Assembly (NCBI GenBank): GCA_035518815.1
Contig: DATIXG010000125.1
Coordinates: forward strand, 1-64,000
Direction of reading: 5' to 3'
Source of the DNA: AG25 sp035518815
GTDB lineage: Bacteria > Gemmatimonadota > Gemmatimonadetes > Gemmatimonadales > GWC2-71-9
DNA: 64,000 bases
Shown here: positions 57,668-64,000 of the stretch, one piece after another
How positions within the stretch are numbered: position 1 is the stretch's first letter
How the letters are laid out: every line of letters begins with the position of its first letter
Notes under the pieces: model-generated
The model's database searches: none
What the model was told of the DNA's origin: nothing
What the model saw: the letters and a program-made list of their open reading frames with translations, nothing else
Program-made: the position numbers and the translations under genes

Positions 57668-58828
57668 GTGAGCGGGCTCGCGGATCTGTTCGAGTCGGGC
57701 AACGTGCTCGACCGCGTGGGCGTGGACCTCACCGCACAGGCGCGACGCGGCGATCTCGAGCCCGTGCGGTGTCGCGACGCTGAAATCGCCCGCGTCACCG
57801 ATATCCTGCTGCGCCAGAGCAAGAACAATCCGGCGTTGATCGGCCGCGCGGGCGTGGGCAAGACCGCCATCGCGGAAGGGCTCGCCCAGCGGATCGCCGC
57901 GGGCGAGGTGGCCCCCGCGCTCAAGGACGCGCGAATCGTCGCGCTCGATCACGTCGCGCTGCTCGCGGGCACGTCGTTCCGCGGCCAGTACGAGGAGCGT
58001 GTCCGCCAGGTGGTCGCGTCGCTCGCCCGCGATCCCGATCTCATCCTGTTCGTGGACGAGCTGCACAACCTCATCGGCCAGGGGACCGCGATGGGGGCGG
58101 CCATGGATGCGGCCAACATGCTGAAGCCCGCCCTGGTGCGGGGCGACATTCGCGTCATCGGCGCCACCACGGGTGGCGAGTACGATCGGTGGATTCGCGG
58201 CGACCCGGCCCTCGAGCGGCGCTTCCAGCCGGTCACGGTGGAGGAGCTCGATGCCATTCAGACCTGGGAAGTGCTCGTGTCGCGCCGTCCCAGGCTCGAG
58301 CGCCATCACGCGGTCGCCATCACTGACGACGCCCTGAAGGCTGCGATCGTTCTCACCGACCGGTTCGTGCCCGATCGGGCCCGACCCGACAAGGCGATCG
58401 ACGTCCTCGACGAGGCGTGCGCGCACGCGCAGGGCACGGCGCACGTCTCTCCCGAGCTCGACCGCCTCATCCGCGAGCGGCGCCGTGTGGAAGGCATGAT
58501 TCGCCGGGGTCAGGCGTACGACGCCCCCGGCTCGGGCGAGGCCGGTGCGGCATCCGGCGCCGACCTGGTGGCCGAGATCTTTCCGATGCTCGAGCGGATC
58601 GGGGTGGAGATTGAGAAAATGCTGGGCGGGCAAGGACGGTCAAGGACGGTCAAGGAGGCTCAAGCGACCGACCTCGACCGTCCCCGATTGTCGCTTGCCG
58701 ACCAGCGCTCCGAACTAGACCGCCTCCTCCGCCGCGAGCTCGAACACCAGGGCATCGTCGTCACGGGCAAGGATATCGCGCGCGTGGTCGGGGCCGCGGT
58801 CGGCAAGGGGATCGAGTGGACTGGTTGA
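57668..58828 (+). CDS. Clp-type ATPase consisting of a single first AAA module
   Basis: A 386-residue protein that covers the D1 part of ClpA/ClpB/ClpC: Walker A GRAGVGKTAIAEGLA, Walker B LILFVDELHNLIGQG, the GTSFRGQYEERVR loop, GATTGGEYDRWI, ALERRFQPV, and RPDKAIDVLDEACAHAQ. It ends at the linker VTGKDIARVVGAAVGKGIEW, where normal proteins continue into D2. The N-terminal repeat domain is missing too. A direct repeat, AAGGACGGTC twice at about 58632-58652, lies in a low-complexity stretch. It could be an ATPase partner of the next gene or a regulator. The GTG start is four bases after the peptidase stop. Confidence 0.82.
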   Translation: MSGLADLFESGNVLDRVGVDLTAQARRGDLEPVRCRDAEIARVTDILLRQSKNNPALIGRAGVGKTAIAEGLAQRIAAGEVAPALKDARIVALDHVALLAGTSFRGQYEERVRQVVASLARDPDLILFVDELHNLIGQGTAMGAAMDAANMLKPALVRGDIRVIGATTGGEYDRWIRGDPALERRFQPVTVEELDAIQTWEVLVSRRPRLERHHAVAITDDALKAAIVLTDRFVPDRARPDKAIDVLDEACAHAQGTAHVSPELDRLIRERRRVEGMIRRGQAYDAPGSGEAGAASGADLVAEIFPMLERIGVEIEKMLGGQGRSRTVKEAQATDLDRPRLSLADQRSELDRLLRRELEHQGIVVTGKDIARVVGAAVGKGIEWTG

Positions 58829-60066
58829 GGCGCTCCTGGGTTTCGACCGCGCTGATCGCGTCCGCGGTGGCGGGTGCCGGGTGCAGCGAGCGGGCGCGCG
58901 CCGTGCAGCGCGAAGCGGAGTTGAAACAGGTCGTCGACCAGATGATGGCGCCGGTCGAGCGTGCGACGGGTCTCACGTTCAAGCGTCATCCCAAGGTCCT
59001 GGAACGGACCCGCCGCCAGGTCCGCGACTACGTGATCCACAAGTTCGATGACGACCTGCCTCCGTCGGAGCTGCAGGGCATGGAAGCTGCCTATCGACTG
59101 TTCGGGCTTCTCCCGGACTCGGTCGATCTGCGGCGCACCGTGATCGACCTCCTCACGGAGCAGGTCGCGGGATACTTCGACCCCGACTCGAACGCGCTAT
59201 TCATTCCGACCGACGTCGACCCCGCACTGGCCCGGATCACCGTCTCGCACGAGCTGGTCCACGCGCTGCAGGCGCAGTACGTCGGCATCGATTCGGTGAT
59301 TCACCAGGAGCGTCAGAATGACCGGCGCTCGGCGGCCCAGGCGATTCTCGAAGGCCAGGCGACCCTCGCGCAGATTCTCGTGCTCATGCCGGAGCAGAAC
59401 GTGGACAGCCTCCCGGACTTCTGGGAGATGCGCGACGCGTTCGGCAAGCAGCAGGCGGAGATGACCGCCTTTGCGAGCGCGCCGCCGTGGCTGCGCGAGA
59501 GCCTCATCTTCCCGTATCTCGGCGGGGCCGAGTTCGTGCGGCGGTTCCGGCACCTGCATCCGGCCAGGCAGCCCTTCGGCGCGCTCATGCCGGTCTCGAC
59601 GGAGCAGATTCTCCATCTGGATCGCTACGAGGCCGGCGACCGCCCGGAGCACCTGGAATTCGTGCGGCCGTCGCCGGATACCGTGATCTACGACAACGAT
59701 CTCGGCGAGTTCGAGACGCGCCTCCTGCTCGAACAGCTGCTGCACAACTCGGCGACGGCGGCGACACTCGCGACCGGCTGGGGTGGCGACCGCTACGAGG
59801 TCTACGGTTCCCCGGCTGACGCGCTCGTGTGGTACACGGTGTGGGACGACGCGCGGGCCGCGGATCAGTTTGCAGCCGGTCTCAAACGGGGGTGGGGAGA
59901 GCGCCGAACCGACGGGCGGGTGCGGCGGTCCGACATTAGCCGCCTGCCGCTCGGCGGGTTGCCCGGGGTGCGTCTGATGGATGCTCCTCCCGACTGGGCT
60001 GGCTGGAAGCACGTTCCTACCGTGAAGGTTGTTCACCCTTCTCCGCTGCGAGCCCGCCCCAGGTAG
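58816..60066 (+). CDS. zinc metalloprotease-like lipoprotein
   Basis: A 416-residue exported protein with a lipobox (GAGC, Cys23). HELVH (residues 145-149) is a zincin motif and Glu179 in EGQATLAQ is a suitable third ligand, so a peptidase is likely. Target and family name are not clear to me. The C-terminal 120 residues (WGGDRYEVYGSPADALVWYTVWDD) form a separate-looking unit. The GTG start lies 13 bases inside the Clp-like gene, so the two are coupled. Confidence 0.75.
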   Translation: MDWLRRSWVSTALIASAVAGAGCSERARAVQREAELKQVVDQMMAPVERATGLTFKRHPKVLERTRRQVRDYVIHKFDDDLPPSELQGMEAAYRLFGLLPDSVDLRRTVIDLLTEQVAGYFDPDSNALFIPTDVDPALARITVSHELVHALQAQYVGIDSVIHQERQNDRRSAAQAILEGQATLAQILVLMPEQNVDSLPDFWEMRDAFGKQQAEMTAFASAPPWLRESLIFPYLGGAEFVRRFRHLHPARQPFGALMPVSTEQILHLDRYEAGDRPEHLEFVRPSPDTVIYDNDLGEFETRLLLEQLLHNSATAATLATGWGGDRYEVYGSPADALVWYTVWDDARAADQFAAGLKRGWGERRTDGRVRRSDISRLPLGGLPGVRLMDAPPDWAGWKHVPTVKVVHPSPLRARPR

Positions 60067-60117
60067 GCAACTCTCGCCCTTGGCTTCGAGCAATTCGCTA
60101 AGTAGTTTTGTTGGCTT

Positions 60118-61455
60118 ATGTTTACGGCCCTCTCCGAGCAGCTCGGCGCGGTGCTGCGCCGACTCACCGGTCGAGGCGTACTCTCGGAGCAGGACGTCAG
60201 CGACGCGCTGCGCGACATCCGTCGGCATCTGCTCGAGGCGGACGTAAGCTTCGAGGTCACGCGCGGGTTCGTCGAGCGCGTACGGGAACAGGCCGTCGGC
60301 GCCGCCAAGCTGGCGCCGGTGAACCCCGGCCAGCAGATCGTGAAGCTCGTGCGCGACGAGATCGCGCGGATGCTCGGCGCGAGCGACGCGGAGCTGGCGG
60401 CGAAAGGGCCGGCGCGCGCCGCGACATCGCTGAACTACGCGTCGGTTGGCCCGACCCTGATCCTGCTGGTTGGCTTGCAGGGGTCCGGCAAGACCACGAC
60501 CGCCGCCAAGCTTGCGCACCGCCTCAAGCGCGAACAGAAGGCGCCGGGCCTGATCGCCGCGGACATTTACCGACCGGCCGCGGGCGAACAGCTCGAGCAA
60601 CTCGGGAAGCAGGTTGGCGTCCCCGTGTTTGGGGCGGTGGGATCGGGCCAAGGGGCTGGGGTAGTGGACTTGGTGCGGGGTGCGCTGCGGGGCGCCGAGA
60701 AAGAGCGGTGCCGCACGGTGATCGTCGATACGGCCGGGCGGTCACAGGTGGACGCCGAAATGATGGCCGAGCTGTCGGCGCTCAAGACGGCGACCAAGCC
60801 CCACGAGGTACTCCTCGTGGCAGACGGCATGACGGGTCAGGATGCGGTGCGGCTCGCGCGCGGCTTCCACGAGGGCGTCGGGCTCTCGGGTGTGATCCTG
60901 ACCAAGCTCGACGGCGACGCGCGAGGTGGTGCGGCGCTCTCGATCCACGGGGTCACCGGGCTCCCGATCAGGTTCGTCGGAGTGGGCGAGAAGGTCGACG
61001 CGCTCGAGCCCTTCGACCCGGTCCGGATGGCGGGTCGGATTCTCGGGCAGGGCGATGTGGTATCGCTCGTGGAGAAGGTGGCGGCCACGGTCGACGCGGA
61101 TGCCGCCGCCAAGCTCGAGAAGAAGGTCAAGTCGAAGGCCGGGATGGACCTGAGCGACTTTCTGGTCGCGTTGAAGCAGATGCAGGCGCTCGGTCCCTTG
61201 AAGCAGCTCGTGGGCCTCTTGCCGGGCGGGGCCGCGAAAGCGGTGAAGCAGAGCGGGGCGGCGTTGGACGACAAGCGCCTGAAGCACGTGGAAGCAATCG
61301 TGCTTTCGATGACCCCGGCGGAGCGGGCCGATCCCAGGATCCTGAACGGGTCGCGCCGGTTGCGCATCGCGAAGGGCTCGGGCCGGTCGGTTCAAGAAGT
61401 GAATCGCCTGCTGGAGCAGTTCCAGCAGATGCGCAAGCTCTTACACAGGATGTAG
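60118..61455 (+). CDS. ffh: Ffh, signal recognition particle GTPase
   Basis: A 445-residue SRP54 protein. The N-terminal helical bundle is followed by the GTPase domain (VGLQGSGKTTTAAKLA, IVDTAGR, TKLDGDARGGAALS) and the Met-rich M domain. The RNA-binding helices contain SRRLRIAKGSGRSVQEVNRLL. It binds signal sequences on ribosomes and delivers them to FtsY. It is followed nine bases later by rpsP, the usual order. No Shine-Dalgarno precedes the ATG, and a TAAGTA lies about 25 bases upstream, so the leader is probably short. Confidence 0.98.
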   Translation: MFTALSEQLGAVLRRLTGRGVLSEQDVSDALRDIRRHLLEADVSFEVTRGFVERVREQAVGAAKLAPVNPGQQIVKLVRDEIARMLGASDAELAAKGPARAATSLNYASVGPTLILLVGLQGSGKTTTAAKLAHRLKREQKAPGLIAADIYRPAAGEQLEQLGKQVGVPVFGAVGSGQGAGVVDLVRGALRGAEKERCRTVIVDTAGRSQVDAEMMAELSALKTATKPHEVLLVADGMTGQDAVRLARGFHEGVGLSGVILTKLDGDARGGAALSIHGVTGLPIRFVGVGEKVDALEPFDPVRMAGRILGQGDVVSLVEKVAATVDADAAAKLEKKVKSKAGMDLSDFLVALKQMQALGPLKQLVGLLPGGAAKAVKQSGAALDDKRLKHVEAIVLSMTPAERADPRILNGSRRLRIAKGSGRSVQEVNRLLEQFQQMRKLLHRM

Positions 61456-61464
61456 GAAGACTCT

Positions 61465-61728
61465 ATGGCAACTCGTATTCGGCTGCGGCGCGAGGGACGG
61501 AAGGGACAGTCGTACTTCCGGATCGTGGTCGCCGACCAGGAATCGCCGCGGGACGGCAGGTTCGTCGCGACCATCGGCCACTACCACCCGCGGTCCAAGC
61601 CCGCGGTGATCAAGGTGAACGCCGACCAGGCACACGCGTGGCTCGCCAAGGGCGCGCTGCCCACGGACACGGTGCGCTCGCTCCTGAAGCAGGCGGGAGT
61701 GCTGGGCAAACGGCCCCCCACCGCCTAG
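61465..61728 (+). CDS. rpsP: 30S ribosomal protein S16
   Basis: An 87-residue S16 with the family pattern IRLRREGRKGQSYFRIVVAD, PRDGRFVATIGHYHP and ADQAHAWLAKGALPTDTV. It starts nine bases after ffh. Its stop codon overlaps the region where the rimM-like frame begins. Confidence 0.98.
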   Translation: MATRIRLRREGRKGQSYFRIVVADQESPRDGRFVATIGHYHPRSKPAVIKVNADQAHAWLAKGALPTDTVRSLLKQAGVLGKRPPTA

Positions 61729-61997
61729 TCGGGCGGCTGCGGAAGCCGCACGGCGAGCAGGGGGAAGTCGCCGTCATTCCCATCGTCCCGAATCCGGGCG
61801 CGATCTTTCTCCCCAAGGCGCGCCTGTACATTCTGGACGACGAACGGCGCGTGATCGCAGGGCCGCTCGTAGTGACGCGGCGGCGCGCCTATCACCGCGA
61901 ATGGCTGCTCGGCTTTGTGGGTGTCACGAGCCGCGCGGCGGTCGAGGGCTGGCGGGGCCACTACGTGGCGACGGATGAGCCCGATGCTGACGATTAA
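61728..61997 (+). CDS. RimM-like protein lacking the PRC-barrel domain
   Basis: About 89 residues match the N-terminal half of the 16S processing factor RimM: VGRLRKPHGEQGEVAVIP, ARLYILDDER, REWLLGFVGVTSRAAVEGWRGHYV. RimM normally has about 170 residues with a C-terminal PRC-barrel that binds S19; here the stop comes directly after the first domain. The position between rpsP and trmD is the standard rimM position. No ATG, GTG or TTG is near the beginning. The conserved part starts at GTC, which overlaps the rpsP stop as TAGTC, and the next candidate is CTG at 61737. The start is therefore uncertain. A GTG further upstream within rpsP would add about 30 residues not typical of RimM. Confidence 0.7.
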   Translation, partial: VGRLRKPHGEQGEVAVIPIVPNPGAIFLPKARLYILDDERRVIAGPLVVTRRRAYHREWLLGFVGVTSRAAVEGWRGHYVATDEPDADD

Positions 61998-62676
61998 CGT
62001 GGTGACGCTCTTCCCTGAGGTGTTCACGGCACACTGTGCCGTGAGTATCCCGGGGCGCGCGGCGACCGCGGGACTCGTCCGCTATCGCGTGGTTCAGCTG
62101 CGCGACTACGCACGCGACAAGCATCATACGGTCGACGATGCGCCCTACGGCGGCGGTGCGGGCATGGTCCTCAAGCCCGAGCCGTTCTTCGCCGCGGTCG
62201 AGGACCTGCGCGCGGGCCCGCCGATCGTTCTGCTCTCGGCGCGCGGGCGGCGGTTCAGGCACGACGATGCCGTGCGGTTCGCGGTGGGGAAGGAGCTGAC
62301 GCTGCTCTGCGGCCACTACAAGGACGTGGACCAGCGCGTGGCGGACGGCCTCGGCGCGGACGAGCTGTCGATTGGAGATTTCGTGCTGTCGGGCGGCGAG
62401 CCCGCCGCGCTGTGCATCCTGGATGCGGTGGTGCGGCTGCTGCCGGGCGCGCTGGGCGATCACGAGTCGGCCGCCGGCGATTCGCACTATGACGGTTTGC
62501 TCGCGCCGCCGAGCTATACGCGGCCGCCGAGCTATCGCGGGATGGATGTTCCCGAGGTATTGTTGAGCGGTGATCACGCGAAGATCGCGACGTGGCGCGC
62601 CCAGGAGGCTGAGCGCCTGACGCGCGAACGGCGGCCCGACTTGTGGGCCAACTACGTCGAGGAAGGACAAGGGTAA
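61984..62676 (+). CDS. trmD: tRNA (guanine-37-N1) methyltransferase
   Basis: A 230-residue SPOUT enzyme. INVVTLFPEVF, DYARDKHHTVDDAPYGGGAGM, LCGHYKDVDQRV, SIGDFVLSGGEPAAL and SYRGMDVPEVLLSGDHAKI are all typical. It methylates G37 in tRNAs that read CNN codons. The ATG at 61984 lies at the first conserved strand; an ATG at 61975 is possible. It overlaps the rimM-like gene by 14 bases. Confidence 0.97.
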   Translation: MLTINVVTLFPEVFTAHCAVSIPGRAATAGLVRYRVVQLRDYARDKHHTVDDAPYGGGAGMVLKPEPFFAAVEDLRAGPPIVLLSARGRRFRHDDAVRFAVGKELTLLCGHYKDVDQRVADGLGADELSIGDFVLSGGEPAALCILDAVVRLLPGALGDHESAAGDSHYDGLLAPPSYTRPPSYRGMDVPEVLLSGDHAKIATWRAQEAERLTRERRPDLWANYVEEGQG

Positions 62677-62680
62677 GCGT

Positions 62681-63064
62681 ATGCAGCGGCTGAGAGCGGT
62701 CGAGCGGGAAGGTCTGAAGACCAATATCCCCGCCTTCGATCCCGGAGACACGGTGCGCGTGATGGTGCGCGTGCGCGAGGGCGACAAGGAACGCCTCCAG
62801 GCGTTCGAGGGCATCTGCATCGGCCGACGCGGCGGCGGGATCAGCGAGACGTTCACCGTCCGCAAGATCTCGGCGGGCGTGGGCGTCGAGCGCATTTTCC
62901 CGCTGCATAGCCCGTCGATCGCCGAGATCGAGCTGGTCCGCAAGGGCCGGGTGCGCCGCGCAAAGCTGTACTTCCTGCGGCGCCTCGCCGGCAAGGCCGC
63001 GCGGATTCGCGAGAAACGCGGCGAGGTCCCGGCCGCGGCGGAGCCGGAGCCGCCGCCCGCGTGA
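62681..63064 (+). CDS. rplS: 50S ribosomal protein L19
   Basis: A 127-residue L19 with FDPGDTVRVMVRVREGDKER, QAFEGICIGRRGGG, ISETFTVRKISAGVGVERIFPLHSP and the basic RVRRAKLYFLRRL helix. It carries a short Ala/Glu/Pro tail. A good Shine-Dalgarno-like GGACAAGGG precedes the ATG. Confidence 0.98.
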   Translation: MQRLRAVEREGLKTNIPAFDPGDTVRVMVRVREGDKERLQAFEGICIGRRGGGISETFTVRKISAGVGVERIFPLHSPSIAEIELVRKGRVRRAKLYFLRRLAGKAARIREKRGEVPAAAEPEPPPA

Positions 63065-63747
63065 GCCGTCTCCGCCCCACGCTCCAGCGCGAGATCGCGA
63101 TCTGGCAAGCGGGGGGCGGGCTCGTCGCCGGTGTCGACGAAGTCGGCCGCGGTCCCCTGGCTGGTCCAGTGGTGGCCGCGGCCGTCGTCTTTCCCGCCTT
63201 CGCCCGCCCGATCCGCGGGCTCCGCGATTCCAAGATGCTGCCGCCCGCCCAGCGCGTCCGCCTCGCGGCCATCGTCCGCGCGCGCGCCGTGGCCGTGGGC
63301 GTCGGCGCGGCCAGCGTCCACGAGATCGATCGCTGGAATATCCGGCGTGCCAGCATCCTGGCGATGCGGCGCGCGCTCGCGCATCTCTCGTGCGAGCCCG
63401 CGCACGTCCTCGTGGACGGGCTCCCCTGTCCGGAGCTGGGCCGCGCGCACGAGGCGATCGTGGACGGTGACGCGCTGTGCCAATCGATCGCGGCCGCGTC
63501 CGTCGTGGCGAAGACGGTGCGCGACCTCCTGATGTCGCGGCTCGCGCCCCGCTACCCGGTGTATGCGTGGGACTCGAACAAGGGCTATGCCACGGCCGAG
63601 CACCTCGCCGCGCTGGGCGCGCGTGGGTTCACCGTCCACCATCGCAAGAGTTTCAGCCCCGTGGTGCAGCTCGAGCTGGCGATGGGCCGCCTAGAAGAAG
63701 AGGTCGGGGTCCTCGAGGCGAGTGAAGTTGCCCTGCGCGTCGAGTAG
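63061..63747 (+). CDS. rnhB: ribonuclease HII
   Basis: A 228-residue nuclease that removes ribonucleotides from DNA. The DEVGRGPLAGPVVAA motif holds the first Asp-Glu pair, and later acidic residues are in VLVDGLPCPE and YAWDSNKGYAT. The GTG start overlaps the rplS stop as GTGA. About 20 residues after the conserved FSPVVQLEL end lie over the 3' end of a convergent gene. Confidence 0.95.
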   Translation: MSRLRPTLQREIAIWQAGGGLVAGVDEVGRGPLAGPVVAAAVVFPAFARPIRGLRDSKMLPPAQRVRLAAIVRARAVAVGVGAASVHEIDRWNIRRASILAMRRALAHLSCEPAHVLVDGLPCPELGRAHEAIVDGDALCQSIAAASVVAKTVRDLLMSRLAPRYPVYAWDSNKGYATAEHLAALGARGFTVHHRKSFSPVVQLELAMGRLEEEVGVLEASEVALRVE

Positions 63748-64000
63748 GTAGACCACCACCGAGTACAGCTTGTCGTAGGTGACGGTCGCGCTCAGTCCGA
63801 TCTCGGGCGCGACGTTCCCCAGATACCCCACCGTATTCGGATACACGAGGTCCGGCGTGCCATCGGGCTGGCCGATCGTGCCGTCGCGCAGCCGTACGGC
63901 GACGAAGACGCCGGCGTAGTCGTTGTCGGCATCCTGGGCGGCGAGATCCATGCGCACGGCCGCGGTGCCGAACAGGAAGGCATTGTATTGCACCGCGACC
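63691..64000 (-). CDS. C-terminal part of an unidentified protein
   Basis: A minus-strand frame that enters from the window edge and stops at 63691, so only the last 103 or so codons are visible. The sequence is rich in Val, Asp, Tyr and Gly (DADNDYAGVFVAVRLRDG, TVTYDKLYSVVVYLLD), as in extracellular beta domains. It overlaps the end of rnhB by 57 bases tail to tail. No family is recognised. Confidence 0.55.
   Translation of the reverse strand, partial: VAVQYNAFLFGTAAVRMDLAAQDADNDYAGVFVAVRLRDGTIGQPDGTPDLVYPNTVGYLGNVAPEIGLSATVTYDKLYSVVVYLLDAQGNFTRLEDPDLFF

Noticed and set aside
1..64000. Prophage, IS element, CRISPR array or defence island
   Set aside because: No transposase, integrase, terminal inverted repeats, regularly spaced repeats or nuclease/helicase cassettes were seen. 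Gene order is typical of core chromosome.

Overview
The window is a high-GC, gene-dense chromosomal segment of a Gram-negative bacterium. It has outer-membrane porins, lipoproteins, a Sec/Tat exporter substrate set, a large Ser/Thr kinase with a periplasmic repeat region, two-domain cytochrome c peroxidase and extensive polyphosphate genes. This combination fits Gemmatimonadota (the phylum of the polyphosphate-accumulating Gemmatimonas). That is an inference from gene content and style, not from a marker-gene search. No rRNA, IS element, prophage or CRISPR array was seen. One tRNA (Leu, UAG) is present.

Layout. 1-4.5 kb: an edge fragment of a membrane signalling protein, then a five-gene operon (porin, FMN-binding protein, four-helix membrane protein, ApbE flavin transferase, ceruloplasmin-like multicopper oxidase) behind a sigma70-type promoter and a Fur-box-like site. 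4.5-10.1 kb (minus): glycosyltransferase with a C-terminal secreted-type domain, engB, clpX, clpP, tig. 10.2-15.1 kb: HdeD-like protein, MauG-type di-haem peroxidase, AcpA/phospholipase-C-like phosphoesterase and a lipoprotein. 15.3-17.6 kb (minus): arsenic operon arsR-arsM-aquaglyceroporin-arsC with a palindromic operator. 17.7-22.5 kb: tRNA-Leu, a tiny membrane protein and bioF-A-D-B. 22.6-27.6 kb (plus): DUF4384 protein, aminotransferase, then a SAM-II-like riboswitch controlling a threonine-synthase-like PLP enzyme and a CysO-like sulfur carrier. 27.6-35.8 kb: receptor-type Ser/Thr kinase, membrane protein, DegP, DnaK, rhomboid.

35.8-53.1 kb is one large phosphate region, all on the minus strand: DUF3006-phoB-phoR, a glycosyltransferase/phosphodiesterase/PAP2 operon, ppx-ppk-sixA-CHAD, porin-pstS and pstC-pstA-pstB-pstB-phoU. 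Direct repeats in the 7-4-7 spacing of Pho boxes lie in front of pstC, the porin-pstS unit and the glycosyltransferase unit, with a weaker one before ppx. Together the genes would sense phosphate, import it, store it as polyphosphate and, as a hypothesis, replace phospholipids by glycolipids during starvation.

53.1-64 kb (mostly plus): adenosine deaminase with an unusual N-terminal domain, purine nucleoside phosphorylase, thiD (minus), a TrmH-type RNA methylase, prepilin peptidase, a Clp ATPase reduced to its first AAA module, a zincin lipoprotein, and the translation/export cluster ffh-rpsP-rimM-trmD-rplS-rnhB. Strands carry many 1-4 nt start/stop overlaps, so most gene groups are probably translationally coupled. 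Three conserved genes (engB, trmH-like, rimM-like) have no ATG/GTG/TTG at the position where homology begins.
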